64,000 nucleotides of DNA from Leptothoe sp034932105 (GCF_034932105.1 NZ_JAYGIG010000122.1:1-64000); one strand, 5' to 3'; numbered from the stretch's first letter, positions 16,761-26,588 are shown. The notes: generated from the letters alone by a model not told the origin. A program made the numbers and translations.

Positions 16761-17588
16761 ATGGCAGAAACAGCATTGTTAGAGTCATCATTGACCCAAC
16801 CCGCCGTTCAGGTAAATGGTCTTTTCAAAGCATTCAAGGGGCAACCCGCCCTGAAGAATGTGGAGATGACGATTCAGACGGGTGAAATGGTGGCTCTAGT
16901 GGGGGCTTCCGGGTCCGGAAAGTCCACGCTGTTGCGCAACCTCAATGGCTTGCAACAGGCCGATCAGGGGCGAGTGGAAATCTTCGGGAATGTCCTGCAG
17001 TCCGATGGTAAATTCCACTCTAAGGTGCGTTACCTGCGCAGTCAGATGGGGTTTATCTTCCAGCAGTTCAACCTGGTAAACCGCCTAACCGCCCTGGAAA
17101 ATGTGCTGGTGGGAAATCTTTCCCGCATGTCTCCTTGGCGCTCCTTGATCCGCAACTTTAGTCAGGAGGAGAAGCTGAGGGCCTTAGCAGCTCTAGAGCG
17201 GGTGGGCATTCTAGAGCAGGCCTATAAACGGGCTTCGGCGTTGTCTGGTGGGCAACAACAGCGAGTCGCCATCGCCCGCTGCTTGATGCAGGGGGCGAAG
17301 ATTATCCTGGCGGACGAACCCATTGCCTCTTTAGACCCGGACTCTGCCCGCAAGGTAATGGAATTGCTCACCACATTGAACCAAGAACAGGGCATCACCA
17401 TTGCCACTTCCCTCCACCAGGTGCAAGTGGTGCGGCGTTATTTTACCCGTTCCGTTGCCCTACGACAGGGGGAAGTTTGCTTCGATGGTCATACGGCGGA
17501 CCTTGATGACTCTCGCCTTGATCACATCTATGGTTCGGCCGCTGAAGAATTGGTCTTGAGGGGACATGCTGAGCTGTTTGCCAGCTAG
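16761..17588 (+). CDS. phnC: Phosphonate ABC transporter ATPase PhnC
   Basis: An ABC importer ATPase: Walker A GASGSGKSTLLRNLNGL, Q-loop MGFIFQQFNLVNRLTALENVLVGNLSRM, signature LSGGQQQRVAIARCL, Walker B AKIILADEPIASLDP and H-switch TSLHQVQVV. The NRLTALENVLVGNL and W-R-S-L-I stretch are PhnC-specific. A Met 20 codons earlier (16701) is open, but the ATG at 16761 has AGGAG 11 bases ahead and fits the family start. It energises uptake with PhnD and PhnE. Confidence 0.93.
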   Translation: MAETALLESSLTQPAVQVNGLFKAFKGQPALKNVEMTIQTGEMVALVGASGSGKSTLLRNLNGLQQADQGRVEIFGNVLQSDGKFHSKVRYLRSQMGFIFQQFNLVNRLTALENVLVGNLSRMSPWRSLIRNFSQEEKLRALAALERVGILEQAYKRASALSGGQQQRVAIARCLMQGAKIILADEPIASLDPDSARKVMELLTTLNQEQGITIATSLHQVQVVRRYFTRSVALRQGEVCFDGHTADLDDSRLDHIYGSAAEELVLRGHAELFAS

Positions 17589-17665
17589 TTTTTCCCGAGG
17601 TCAATGGTTTCCCACACACAACCTCCCATACAGAAAACACAGGTAAAATCACGAGGAACGCGATT

Positions 17666-18748
17666 ATGTCGAACTTTTCCTGGCGTCGGTTATCTTCTTT
17701 GATGACAGTATCTGCCCTAACCCTTTCCACATTGGTCGCTTGCAGCGGCGTCCCCACCGCAGATACCGCAGCAGATACCGCCACAGACACCACTGCTGAA
17801 AGCGCTGACGCTGATGCGACCACAGAAGGGGGTGTCTGCGCCCCCGAAATTACAGAAATTGAATTTGGTATTCTTTCTACGGAGTCCGCCGAAAACCTTA
17901 AGCCCCAATGGGAACCCCTCTTGGCTGACATGACCGAGGCGGTGGGACGTCCTGTCAAGGGGTTCTACGCCACTGACTATGCCGCTGTCATCGAAGGCAT
18001 GGGCGCTGGTAAAGTTCAGGTTGCTTGGTATGGCGGCAAGTCTTACGTTGAAGCCGCTGAGCGTTCTGACGCTGAAGCCTTTGCCCAGACCGTGGCGTTA
18101 GATGGTTCTAAGGGGTACTATGCTTATCTCATCACGAATAAGGAAAACCCCATTGTTGCTAACATTGATCTGGAAAAGGGGAACGGCGACAAGTACATTG
18201 TTGAAAACGCGGGTAACCTGACTTTTGCCTTCAACGACCCCAACTCCACCTCTGGTTTCTTGGTGCCCACTTACTACGTATTTTCTCAGCAGGGTGTCAA
18301 TGCGGACAAGATTTTTAAAGAGCTTGTTTTTGCTGGTAGCCATGAAGCTACTGCACTGGCGGTCGCTGAGAACCAGGTAGACGTTGCCACGAACAACAGC
18401 GAGAACCTAGCTAGCCTTAAGGAATCGGCTCCCGATGCCTTAGAGAAAATTCAAATCATCTGGACTTCCCCTGAGATTCCTAGCGATCCCATAGCCTATC
18501 GTAAGGATTTGCCCGAGTGCTTGAAAACTTCCGTCAAGGATTTCTTCGTTGGCTATGACAACAAAGAGATTATGGAGGGCTTACAGTGGTCCGGTCTTGA
18601 TCCGGCAAAGGATGAGGATTGGAATACCATCCGTGAGCTAGAAATTGCGAATAGTATGCTTGAAGTTCAAAACGACAAGAACCTCAGCGATGCTGATAAG
18701 CAGAAGCAGCTGGATGAGCTAAACAAGGCGCTAGAAGCGTTCAAGTAG
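17666..18748 (+). CDS. phnD: Phosphonate-binding lipoprotein PhnD
   Basis: A 360-aa periplasmic binding protein. The N-terminus is a lipoprotein signal peptide with the lipobox LVAC at about residue 26, then a low-complexity Ala/Asp/Thr linker (residues 30-50) that tethers the domain. The mature part has the PhnD layout: FGILSTESAENLKPQWEPLL, VQVAWYGGKSYVEAAER, FNDPNSTSGFLVP and VDVATNNSENLASL ... WTSPEIPSDPIAYRKDLP. GAGGAA lies 8-9 bases before the start. A hairpin follows the stop. Confidence 0.93.
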   Translation: MSNFSWRRLSSLMTVSALTLSTLVACSGVPTADTAADTATDTTAESADADATTEGGVCAPEITEIEFGILSTESAENLKPQWEPLLADMTEAVGRPVKGFYATDYAAVIEGMGAGKVQVAWYGGKSYVEAAERSDAEAFAQTVALDGSKGYYAYLITNKENPIVANIDLEKGNGDKYIVENAGNLTFAFNDPNSTSGFLVPTYYVFSQQGVNADKIFKELVFAGSHEATALAVAENQVDVATNNSENLASLKESAPDALEKIQIIWTSPEIPSDPIAYRKDLPECLKTSVKDFFVGYDNKEIMEGLQWSGLDPAKDEDWNTIRELEIANSMLEVQNDKNLSDADKQKQLDELNKALEAFK

Positions 18749-18778
18749 AAAGCTTCTGGCCATTTCACCTGCGATTTC

Positions 18779-18815
18779 AGGATATTGGCGACGATGGTGT
18801 TGCCAATATCCTTTC
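18779..18815 (+). terminator. Hairpin after phnD
   Basis: AGGATATTGGC (18779-18789) pairs exactly with GCCAATATCCT (18802-18812) across a 12-base loop, followed by TTCTT. The weak T-run suggests partial termination or mRNA 3'-end protection, which would raise phnD expression relative to phnE. Confidence 0.6.
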
Positions 18816-18929
18816 TTGGTTTAGTGAATGGTGAATAGCTGGTCATTTTCTTCTCACTATTCACGATTGACCCTGTACCTCAAACAGCTACCCTAGCCAC
18901 TTCCCTGTTTTTTCTTTTTCCCTTGTGCC

Positions 18930-19781
18930 ATGCCTAAGTCTACGGTTGACCTATCCTATGCTCCGACTGATTCTTTGAATGAATCAGTATCCCCTGAGGT
19001 GCGCGATCTCCTGGCCCAGGAGAAGCCAGTCATGACGCCACTGCGAATTTTTTCTGGGGTGGTTGCGATCGCAATCCTGATCTACGCCGGACAAAAAAGC
19101 GACTTGAGCTTTGTGGAATTGATCCAGGGTAGCGGCAACATGGCGGAATACATCAGTCGTTACTTTCCTCCGGATTTTACAGATTGGAAATTTTATCTCT
19201 CAGATATTCTTGAAACCATTGGCATGGGCCTCTGGGGAACTCTGATGGCCGCCATTGTGGCCGTTCCCCTATCAATTGTGGCAGCAGAGAATGTGGCCCC
19301 CGTTTGGCTCGTGTTTATCACCCGTCGGTTCCTGGACGGCATGCGGGCCATCAACGAAGTGGTCTTCGCCCTAATTTTTGTGGTGGCGGTGGGGTTAGGT
19401 CCCTTTGCCGGTGTTTTGGCGTTGTTTGTTCACACCGCTGGCACCCTAGCTAAATTGTTCTCTGAAGCCATTGAAGCCATCGAACCGGGGCCGGTGGAAG
19501 GCATTCGTTCCACCGGCGCGTCTAAACTACAGGAAGTTATTTTTGGTGTCATTCCCCAGGTGATTCCCCTATGGACCTCCTTTACCCTCTACCGCTTTGA
19601 GGCCAACGTGCGGGCGGCGTCGGTGCTCGGCATCGTCGGAGCCGGTGGGATCGGGGTTTCTCTATATCAAAGCTTTCGGTCCTTCCAATACGGCAAGGTG
19701 GCCGCTATTTTGATTATCCTCATCGTATCGGTCTCCATCATTGATACGGTGTCTGCGAAGATTCGCCAGCGGCTAGTCTAG
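18930..19781 (+). CDS. phnE: Phosphonate ABC transporter permease PhnE
   Basis: A 283-aa inner-membrane permease with about six membrane segments and the EAA loop: GPVEGIRSTGASKLQEVIFGVIPQVIPLW, followed by FEANVRAASVLGIVGAGGIG, typical of PhnE. LSDILETIGMGLWGTLMAAIVAVPLS opens the permease domain. The N-terminal 50 residues are cytoplasmic. A single permease is present and would act as a homodimer with PhnC and PhnD. It is separated from phnD by 180 bases that contain the hairpin. Confidence 0.92.
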   Translation: MPKSTVDLSYAPTDSLNESVSPEVRDLLAQEKPVMTPLRIFSGVVAIAILIYAGQKSDLSFVELIQGSGNMAEYISRYFPPDFTDWKFYLSDILETIGMGLWGTLMAAIVAVPLSIVAAENVAPVWLVFITRRFLDGMRAINEVVFALIFVVAVGLGPFAGVLALFVHTAGTLAKLFSEAIEAIEPGPVEGIRSTGASKLQEVIFGVIPQVIPLWTSFTLYRFEANVRAASVLGIVGAGGIGVSLYQSFRSFQYGKVAAILIILIVSVSIIDTVSAKIRQRLV

Positions 19782-19804
19782 GACTTCCACAGGATCTGTT
19801 AGGC

Positions 19805-20440
19805 CTATGGGTTGTTGGCTTCGAAGATGAGTTTAGTGCCCAGTAATGACAGGATGGTGCCGGCGGTGCGATCCAACCATTTTTTGGAAGCGAGATAGCG
19901 AGCGCGGGGTGCGGTGGCAGAAAGGGCCAAGGCAACAAGGGAATACCAGCCAGTTTCGACCATGAATACAACAATGGGAAGGACAATAATGGCGAACGTT
20001 GGCACGTCGCTGGGGAGCAGTGAGGCAAAGACACTGGTATAGACAACGGCGGTTTTGGGGTTACTGATTTGGGTGGTGAGCCCTAGAAAGAATGAGTGCC
20101 AGACAGGGGTGGTGGAAGTTTGTGCTTGGGTGGAGCTGAGGGAAATGGGCTGGGCGGCTCCTTGCCAAATTTGGTAACCCAGGTAAAGGAGGTAGGCACC
20201 GCCTAGGACTTTGAGTGAAATGTAGAGCATGGGAACGGCGGTGAGGAGGGTTAACAGGCCGAGGAGGGCAATGGCAGAGAACAGTACACCGCCCACTCCC
20301 ATGCCGATAGCGGCAGCAAGACCATCTTTGCGGGAGAGGGCTAGGGCAGTACGGGCTACCATGACAAAGCTGGGACCTGGACTCATGGCTCCGATGGTGA
20401 GGGCAACGGCGATGCTAACAATTGCGGCGAATAGTTCCAT
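19805..20440 (-). CDS. LysE/RhtB-family amino-acid exporter
   Basis: A 211-aa membrane protein with the LysE-family opening IVSIAVALTIGAMSPGPSFVMVARTALALSRKDGLAAAIGMGVGG, about six hydrophobic helices, and the STTPVWHSFFLGLTTQISNPKTAVVY region. Relatives export homoserine, threonine, lysine or other small metabolites; the substrate cannot be told from sequence. Transcribed convergently with phnE, 23 bases apart, and not part of the phosphonate operon. Confidence 0.88.
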   Translation of the reverse strand: MELFAAIVSIAVALTIGAMSPGPSFVMVARTALALSRKDGLAAAIGMGVGGVLFSAIALLGLLTLLTAVPMLYISLKVLGGAYLLYLGYQIWQGAAQPISLSSTQAQTSTTPVWHSFFLGLTTQISNPKTAVVYTSVFASLLPSDVPTFAIIVLPIVVFMVETGWYSLVALALSATAPRARYLASKKWLDRTAGTILSLLGTKLIFEANNP

Positions 20441-20562
20441 GGTGGGCTCCGTAGGTTAGCTGGTAGATTATCACAGCCTTGTGAAGTGTGCGATTGAAGC
20501 GCTTGGACACGGACTTATTGCTGACGCTGGCATCATTTTGTGCGGGGGAATGTCAAAAACGA

Positions 20563-21327
20563 TCACACAAGAATTTCAGACGACAAAATAGCATCCCCCT
20601 GGAACGACCCAATCGCCATGCCCACATAGGCAGACATCAACCTAAAGTGATTGGCAATCTCCACCCCAATAAATGTCTTACTAAACAAAATCACCGCAAA
20701 CCACTCATTGGACGGCAACATCCCCCCAAACCCCACCACCGACTTCAACCGATAGGGCTCCACAAACTCTTTCTGTGCCGGTATATAGGGACTCTTTAAA
20801 ACAGTGGGAATGTGAAACACATTAAACGCCCGCTGGGGCGGTCCCCCCGCCACAGAAGTATTGGACTTCAGTACTGTAGTGATCGGGAGACCAAACTGCT
20901 GAATCATCTGGGCAATCATCGGAGCACCCTGCACAAACTCTGGATCGATCAAAGGAATCGCCTGATGGTGCCGAGACTCTTGCCTCACATTCCAATGGGG
21001 GTCATCCCCCATGGTGGCCAACAACAGTAAACACCGGGTGCTAGGGGAAATGTACCGCCCCGGCACCATGGCTTGAGCCTCGGCCTGTAAACGTCGATTC
21101 AGATCCTGGTAGGGATGGGTTTTGAAAAAACGTACCAGGGCCAATTCCCGTTGGCCTGTGCGGGGGGTCAAAAAATTTTCATAGAAATAGCGGACCATCC
21201 GATTCGCCGCTTGCTCCATGGTGTGGGACTGATGCTCAACATTCCGCAGGGCAATCGAACAATGGTAAAGATCGGCCTTGGTGAAGGTTTCAAGACTGTA
21301 CATGCTTGAATTCAGGTGATTCCTCAA
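20563..21327 (-). CDS. Stand-alone sensor module of the type found in hybrid kinases
   Basis: A 254-aa soluble protein. The C-terminal half (GLPITTVLKS, FNVFHIPTVLKSPYIPAQKEFVEPYRLKSVVGFGGMLPSNEWFAVILFSKTFI) matches a GAF-like module that I know from large cyanobacterial and myxobacterial sensor kinases. Here it has no kinase or output domain attached. The N-terminal half (EQAANRMVRYFYENFL, ELALVRFFKTHPYQDLN, DDPHWN) is its usual companion. It lies 275 bases upstream of a response regulator and PAS kinase on the same strand, so a partnership in signalling is possible. Confidence 0.6.
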   Translation of the reverse strand: MRNHLNSSMYSLETFTKADLYHCSIALRNVEHQSHTMEQAANRMVRYFYENFLTPRTGQRELALVRFFKTHPYQDLNRRLQAEAQAMVPGRYISPSTRCLLLLATMGDDPHWNVRQESRHHQAIPLIDPEFVQGAPMIAQMIQQFGLPITTVLKSNTSVAGGPPQRAFNVFHIPTVLKSPYIPAQKEFVEPYRLKSVVGFGGMLPSNEWFAVILFSKTFIGVEIANHFRLMSAYVGMAIGSFQGDAILSSEILV

Positions 21328-21601
21328 AAATGCTAGACCGCCCCAGGCATTGCTCCAGAATGCCTACAATGCCTACTTGGATCCCAGCCCCATTTCCGGA
21401 TCAGGGACCTGGATGATAGGTCTTTTCTTCACGTGACATATCCTTAGGTAAAAGTTTCGAATACATTTCCCTTGGGTTCATGGAGTCCAGCTTCCATGGT
21501 GGTCCTGGAGTCATGCGGAGTCATTTGACCCCATAGACCATGACCCTCTTTTTAGAGTGGATTAGAGAGTGGATTAGGTTGTGTTGCTTGAGAGTGATCG
21601 C

Positions 21602-21985
21602 TTAAAGTGTCCAGGATAAAAAGCCCGCCACCTGACTCGCCAAGGTAGTGGGGTCAAACGGTTTCGTAATTACCCCCGAAGCCCCTGCTTCGTATAGACG
21701 ACGGCGATCGGCGGCTTGGGCTTTGGCGGTGAGAAAAATAACGGGCACCTGGGATGTTGCTTCATTTTTTTGTAGGGCTGCGAGGGTGGCTAACCCATCC
21801 ATTCCCGGCATGGCCACATCCAATAAAACCGCATCGGGGGGGGTAGCGATCGCAACTTCCAAACCCGCCTCCCCCGAATTGGCCGTCGTAATCACCCAGT
21901 CCGTACTCAAGGTCAGACCAATTTTAATCACGGTCTGAATATCCGTTTCATCATCAATTAATAAAATCTGTCGACGGGAGATCAT
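21602..21985 (-). CDS. Single-domain response regulator
   Basis: A 127-aa receiver domain only: acidic pair LLIDDETD, phospho-acceptor Asp in AVLLDVAMPGMDG, Thr in VIFLTAKAQ and Lys in ITKPFDP. It has no output domain, so it acts through protein contacts or in a phosphorelay. Its start overlaps the stop of the upstream histidine kinase by 4 bases (ATGA), which makes the two a translationally coupled pair. Confidence 0.92.
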   Translation of the reverse strand: MISRRQILLIDDETDIQTVIKIGLTLSTDWVITTANSGEAGLEVAIATPPDAVLLDVAMPGMDGLATLAALQKNEATSQVPVIFLTAKAQAADRRRLYEAGASGVITKPFDPTTLASQVAGFLSWTL

Positions 21986-23976
21986 GGCTCGTCATGGCTA
22001 GGCGTTTTGGGCAGCGTAAAACAGAAGGTACTGCCCTGGCCATGGGTACTCCTCACCCAGATGCGTCCTTCATGGCGTTGAACAATTTCGCGACAGATGG
22101 CCAGTCCCAAACCCGTCCCCCCATGTTTACGAGTGTCGGAAGCATCCACCTGCTGAAACCGTTCAAAAATGGTTTCTAGCTTATCTTCCGGTATACCCCG
22201 ACCATGGTCAATCACCTTAAACAAAACCTGATGGGGCTGATCCACCGCCTTCAGCACCACCGTTTCCCCTCGAGGGGAAAACTTGATGGCATTACTCAAC
22301 AGGTTCGTCAGCGTTTGTTCCACATGGTCCGGGTCAGCATAAATGTGGGTATCTACCGGCACCACCTTTATGGTGACCCCCTCGGATTGGGCCATGGACA
22401 TCATGGCCTGGGCCGCCTGATGCAACACTTGGGCTACCTGACAACGCACCTTGATCATCTTGACCCGGCCGGATTCGATCCGTTCTAAATCGAGCACATC
22501 ATTCACTAACCGGGTGAGACGCTTTGTATTATTCAGGGCAATTTCCAGCAGTTCCTGGCCTTGGGGGTTCAGGTGACCCAATTGGCCCGTGGTGATCAGC
22601 TTCAGGGCACCGTGGATGGAGGTGAGGGGGGTGCGTAGCTCATGGCTCACCACCGAGACAAATTCATGTTTAATCTGGTCAGTGGCTTTGCGATCGCTAA
22701 TGTCCTGGGTCAAGGCAAAACACCCCCGCACCTGTCCCTCTTGGATGTCGGGCAGATAGCTCACACTCACCCAGCGGTAGGGCAAAACACCGCTGGGAAA
22801 TTCCACCTCAAAGGTGACCGTCTCCCCCTTGAGGGCCTGGTGCAAATAGGGTTGGATGGTGTGATAAATATCTGGCCCCAGGGCCTGTTCCAGAGACTGA
22901 CCCTTCAGGGTTTCATAGGGTACCCCCAGCCATTCTTCGTAGGCCCGATTATTAAACTGGTAGCGTTCATCGGCATCGATATAGGCAATCAGCACCGGCA
23001 GCGCATTGGTGGTGGTGCGCAGCTGGGCCTCACTGCGCCGAATGGCCGTTTCCGCCTGGATGCGTTCCGTCACATCCTGGAGCATGACCGTGTACCAGAG
23101 GCCGTCCTTGGTAGTGCTTTTAGAAATGGACGCCGCCGCCGGGAAAATCTCACCATTTTTTCGCCGCCCGCTCACCTGGCCGGGACGCTGTCCCATATGG
23201 CGCGAAGTGACCGAAGACCGGCCAAATTGTTCAACATGCTGCCGGTGAATCGCCTGCAATGCCTCGGGCAATAGTAAGTCTAGGGAGCGGCCCACCACTT
23301 CGGCGGCACCGTAGCCAAAAATCCTTTCCGCCGTCTGGTTAAATAACCGAATGTGCTGGCGCTGATCGATACAAATAATCGCCTCCCCCGCCAGGTCAAA
23401 GATGCTGGCTAGGGTTTGTTGGCTATAGTGCAGGGCAATTTCCTTCTGCTTGTTGACATTTAAGACATTAATGGTGTCTAGGACCGCTTTCGAAAAATCC
23501 CGCTCCTGGCTCAGGGCATGTTCCGCCTGCTTTTGGGCCGTAATGTCGGTGGCGGTGGCGTAGATCAGACCGGTTAGATTACCCTGGTCGTCCGCTCCAG
23601 ACTGGGCGGTCTGGTCTGGGACGCTCGTCTGGGCTGGCGCGATCCCATGCCACACCAGGTCTCGATAACCGCCATTGATACAGCGATAGCGGTTTTCAAA
23701 ACTGACGGTACCCCCCTTCTCCCTTAAGGACTCTAGACTCTGCTGGGAGCCACGGCGATCCTCTGGATGCACAAAGTCTAAAAAAGGCTGACCGAGCAGG
23801 GGGGCCATGTCATAGCCCAAAATTTTAAGGAACTGAACATTTACCCGCTGAAAACACCCCTCCCGATCCAGGACGCACAGCAGATTAGGAGCAACGGCAA
23901 AAAATAACTCTAGGTCTTGCCGAAGCAGGGGTGAGGTCGCTGAGGGGGGCTCAAGGTTGGGCTCAAAACTGACCAT
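21982..23976 (-). CDS. Multi-PAS sensor histidine kinase
   Basis: A 664-aa soluble kinase without membrane segments. PAS domains are visible at about 28-160 (LFFAVAPNLLCVLDREGCFQRVN), 190-310 (ASIFDLAGEAIICID ... GRSLDLLLPEAL) and 315-430 (TTNALPVLIAYIDADERYQFNNRAYEEWLG). HisKA follows with the phospho-His in VVSHELRTPLTSIHGAL, and HATPase with N box TNLLSNAIKFSP, G1 VIDHGRGIPEDKL and G2 GGTGLGLAI. Probable cytoplasmic redox, light or small-molecule sensor; the ligand is not inferable. The partner is the single-domain regulator downstream. Confidence 0.92.
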   Translation of the reverse strand: MVSFEPNLEPPSATSPLLRQDLELFFAVAPNLLCVLDREGCFQRVNVQFLKILGYDMAPLLGQPFLDFVHPEDRRGSQQSLESLREKGGTVSFENRYRCINGGYRDLVWHGIAPAQTSVPDQTAQSGADDQGNLTGLIYATATDITAQKQAEHALSQERDFSKAVLDTINVLNVNKQKEIALHYSQQTLASIFDLAGEAIICIDQRQHIRLFNQTAERIFGYGAAEVVGRSLDLLLPEALQAIHRQHVEQFGRSSVTSRHMGQRPGQVSGRRKNGEIFPAAASISKSTTKDGLWYTVMLQDVTERIQAETAIRRSEAQLRTTTNALPVLIAYIDADERYQFNNRAYEEWLGVPYETLKGQSLEQALGPDIYHTIQPYLHQALKGETVTFEVEFPSGVLPYRWVSVSYLPDIQEGQVRGCFALTQDISDRKATDQIKHEFVSVVSHELRTPLTSIHGALKLITTGQLGHLNPQGQELLEIALNNTKRLTRLVNDVLDLERIESGRVKMIKVRCQVAQVLHQAAQAMMSMAQSEGVTIKVVPVDTHIYADPDHVEQTLTNLLSNAIKFSPRGETVVLKAVDQPHQVLFKVIDHGRGIPEDKLETIFERFQQVDASDTRKHGGTGLGLAICREIVQRHEGRIWVRSTHGQGSTFCFTLPKTPSHDEP

Positions 23977-24138
23977 AGATAAGGCATTCGCGCCATTGTA
24001 TAACTTACTGCTTTACAAGCTGTTACAGACCATGGAGGAAACTCTATTCCTTGAGGAAAGTCTATTCATCCTGTAAATCCTCACATTTTCTTCAGATTCT
24101 TAGTCTACTGTGTAGAGGAGGTCTAGGAGGCCCTGTCC

Positions 24139-24528
24139 ATGCAATATCTCTACAGTTTCGCCAACGTTAGTCTAACCCTGAGGGTCATGGATCGCTTATC
24201 CAGTATGAGCAATCTCCCCTTACAGTCCTTGACGGTGATTTATCTCGTCGATCGCTGGGTGATGCACCTAAGTTTTAGGAACTCCTTGGGAAGTGCCGCC
24301 GAAGGCGATCTACTCGCCTTCCTCAACGAAAATGGCATGCCCCACACCCCGTCTAAGCAATTAATTACCACACTCCAGGCCCTATCCCAGGGGCAAACCC
24401 CCACCCAAGTGATGAACAAGCACCAGGTGGTGGTGGTGTCCCACGGGGTGCCCGATCCGCGAGAACTGCAAGAGTTTTGCGCTCGGTTTGTGGAAGGGTT
24501 GGGATACTATCCCCCTAGTCTAGTGTGA
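24139..24528 (+). CDS. Hypothetical cyanobacterial protein, 129 aa
   Basis: A small protein without signal peptide; the segment LPLQSLTVIYLVDRWVMHLSF is moderately hydrophobic, then a helical stretch LLAFLNENGMPHTPSKQLITTLQALSQGQTPTQVMNKHQVVVVSHGVP. I do not recognise the family. GTCTAGGAGG precedes the start at 9 bases, a strong ribosome-binding site, which supports it being real. It converges on the large response regulator to its right, with 36 bases between the stops. Confidence 0.55.
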   Translation: MQYLYSFANVSLTLRVMDRLSSMSNLPLQSLTVIYLVDRWVMHLSFRNSLGSAAEGDLLAFLNENGMPHTPSKQLITTLQALSQGQTPTQVMNKHQVVVVSHGVPDPRELQEFCARFVEGLGYYPPSLV

Positions 24529-24563
24529 GCATTCGCTGACAGTCAGGGGCGCCCTTGTGAGGG

Positions 24564-26504
24564 CTAGTTAACAGATGGATTGGCAGGCGGATTGCCCAGC
24601 AGACTGACGGGTGGACTGCCCTGCGGAGGCTTGATCTGATTGAGAATGCGCACAGCCAATTCGGAGGCCGCCACGGACTTGTTAATAAAATCGTCGGCCC
24701 CAAAGCGAAAGGCACGACCTCGGGTGGTTTCGGCTTCATGCACCGTGAGAAATATAATCGGCAACGTGTGCCAGCGCGGATCGGCCCGCAGCAGCTGACA
24801 AATTTCAAACCCCGTGATTCCTGGCATGGTGACATCGAGCACCAGAGCATCGGGTTCAATCGTTTCTAGGGCGGCCCAAAGTTGTTGGCCCTCGGTCAGG
24901 GGGGTAATGTCAAAATTCCAGGGCTCTAGGCTCATCTGGAGCACCTGTAAAATCTGTGGATCGTCATCCACAATAATTATTTTCACCGGGCTGGTGCGCA
25001 TCATCCGGCGGGCGTCTCTGATCAGCTGCGGGATGGGACTACTCCGCTTGAGTAGCTGACTGGCCCCCTGCTGCACTAATTGCAAACGGGCCTGGGCCGG
25101 TAGCGTTGGCAGTAGCACTAAAAACGGCCCAGTAAATCGCTGGGTAAAGGTGGCCATATCCTCCAGTAGCCGCTCTGGCAATGGGGCATTGGGCGGGGTG
25201 CCTAACAACGCCCCAGGGAGATCAAACATCACCAGCTGGGGTTTGATCTGGGACAACAATTGCAAGGCATGGTTCAACGTATTGGCCTGACGCACCCGCA
25301 GGGACTGTTGCGTGGCCTCCAGACTGAGGCCCTCGATCAGGTTACCATCGGAGCCAATCAGCAACAGTAGCGGAGCCCCAGCCGTGAGGGTTTCCGTGGC
25401 CGCTTCCACCGAGGTTGCGTCCACTTCCTGGCGCAGCTGCCGCACTAACTGGTTAAACTGGACCGAGGGAATATCCTGGACGGGCGAGGTTTTCAGTAGC
25501 TTTTCCAGCTGTTGGGCCAGGGTAGATCCCAGGGGAAAACCAAAGCTGCCCAAGGCCCCCACCAGCTTGTGGGCCGTCGTTTGGCTGGTGTGGCATAGGT
25601 CCGGGTCCAGGTTTCCTTGGGTAAGTGCGATCGCAGCCTGTTCCAAAACCGCTACCCGTTCCTGCATCACCCACTGATATTTTTTCCAAGCCTGCTCCAC
25701 CGCCACTGTCATGCTGGAAGGGAGGGCGCTTGAGGACATAGTGTTGCCAGAGGAGCGGGGAGCGGCCGCCTTCGTCTTGTCTCCACTGTCCACATTCAGG
25801 AGAGTGGCCGCATGTTCCGCCTCGTCCCCACTGCCCACATTCAGCCGATAACCCAACCCATAGACCGTTTTAATCAAATCCTTGGGGGCACCCACCGCAC
25901 TGAGCTTCTGCCGTAGTCCCTTAATGTGGGTGCGCACCGCATCCTCACTGGGGGCATTTTCCAAGGGCCATAGATCATCAATGATGGCATCCAGGCTATA
26001 GACCCGGCTAGGGCGACGCAAAAATAACTCCAGCAGGGCAAATTCTTTGGGGGTGAGATGCACCGGCTGACCCTCGTAGCTGGTTTCACAGGTACTGGGG
26101 TCCAGGTTCATCCCCCCCAACTGCAGCACCGTAGGTAACCCCACCTGCTCCCGTCGTAGCAAGGCCCGAATCCGCGCACCTAGCTCAGCCAAGTCAAAGG
26201 GTTTAACCACATAGTCATCGGCTCCCGCATCTAGCGCCCTGACCTTTTGAGCTGGGGTACTCGTCGCCGACAGCACCAAAATAGGTTGTTCATATCCGCC
26301 ACTGCGAAAGGCCTGGCAAAAATCAATCCCACTGCCATCGGGCAGATTGAGATCGAGCACCACCAAGTCATAGCTAAACATGTCCAGGTATTCCCGGGCA
26401 TTGTGACCATCGGTGGTAATGTCCACGGCATAACGTTGATGTATCAGATGATTCGCCAATGTATCCATGAGCGCTTCATCATCGTCTACCAGCAGTATAC
26501 GCAT
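24564..26504 (-). CDS. Composite OmpR-type response regulator with Hpt and extra receivers
   Basis: Domains in order, residues counted from MRILLVDDDEAL: receiver 1-118 (phospho-Asp in VVLDLNLPDGSG), OmpR winged helix 125-220 (LTPKEFALLELFLRRPSRVYSLDAIID), a linker, an Hpt-like helical domain around 255-360 (His in CHTSQTTAHKLVGALGSFGFPLG), a degenerate receiver 370-480 (MFDLPGALLG) and a final receiver 500-620 (DALVLDVTMPGITG). A Met 13 codons upstream is less likely. It combines phosphorelay intermediates and DNA binding in one chain. RpaB/CcaR-like single regulators lack this tail; the layout is found in some cyanobacteria. Confidence 0.88.
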   Translation of the reverse strand: MRILLVDDDEALMDTLANHLIHQRYAVDITTDGHNAREYLDMFSYDLVVLDLNLPDGSGIDFCQAFRSGGYEQPILVLSATSTPAQKVRALDAGADDYVVKPFDLAELGARIRALLRREQVGLPTVLQLGGMNLDPSTCETSYEGQPVHLTPKEFALLELFLRRPSRVYSLDAIIDDLWPLENAPSEDAVRTHIKGLRQKLSAVGAPKDLIKTVYGLGYRLNVGSGDEAEHAATLLNVDSGDKTKAAAPRSSGNTMSSSALPSSMTVAVEQAWKKYQWVMQERVAVLEQAAIALTQGNLDPDLCHTSQTTAHKLVGALGSFGFPLGSTLAQQLEKLLKTSPVQDIPSVQFNQLVRQLRQEVDATSVEAATETLTAGAPLLLLIGSDGNLIEGLSLEATQQSLRVRQANTLNHALQLLSQIKPQLVMFDLPGALLGTPPNAPLPERLLEDMATFTQRFTGPFLVLLPTLPAQARLQLVQQGASQLLKRSSPIPQLIRDARRMMRTSPVKIIIVDDDPQILQVLQMSLEPWNFDITPLTEGQQLWAALETIEPDALVLDVTMPGITGFEICQLLRADPRWHTLPIIFLTVHEAETTRGRAFRFGADDFINKSVAASELAVRILNQIKPPQGSPPVSLLGNPPANPSVN

Positions 26505-26588
26505 TGTTCCACGATAGGAATCTATCGATGGGTATCTACCCATCTATGTAAGTCGGAAAAGCTCTAAATGAACAGGCTTTATATGTAA

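Noticed and set aside
22642..23274. A 210-codon open frame on the plus strand
   Set aside because: Antisense to the histidine kinase; the amino-acid pattern is a shadow of the PAS region.
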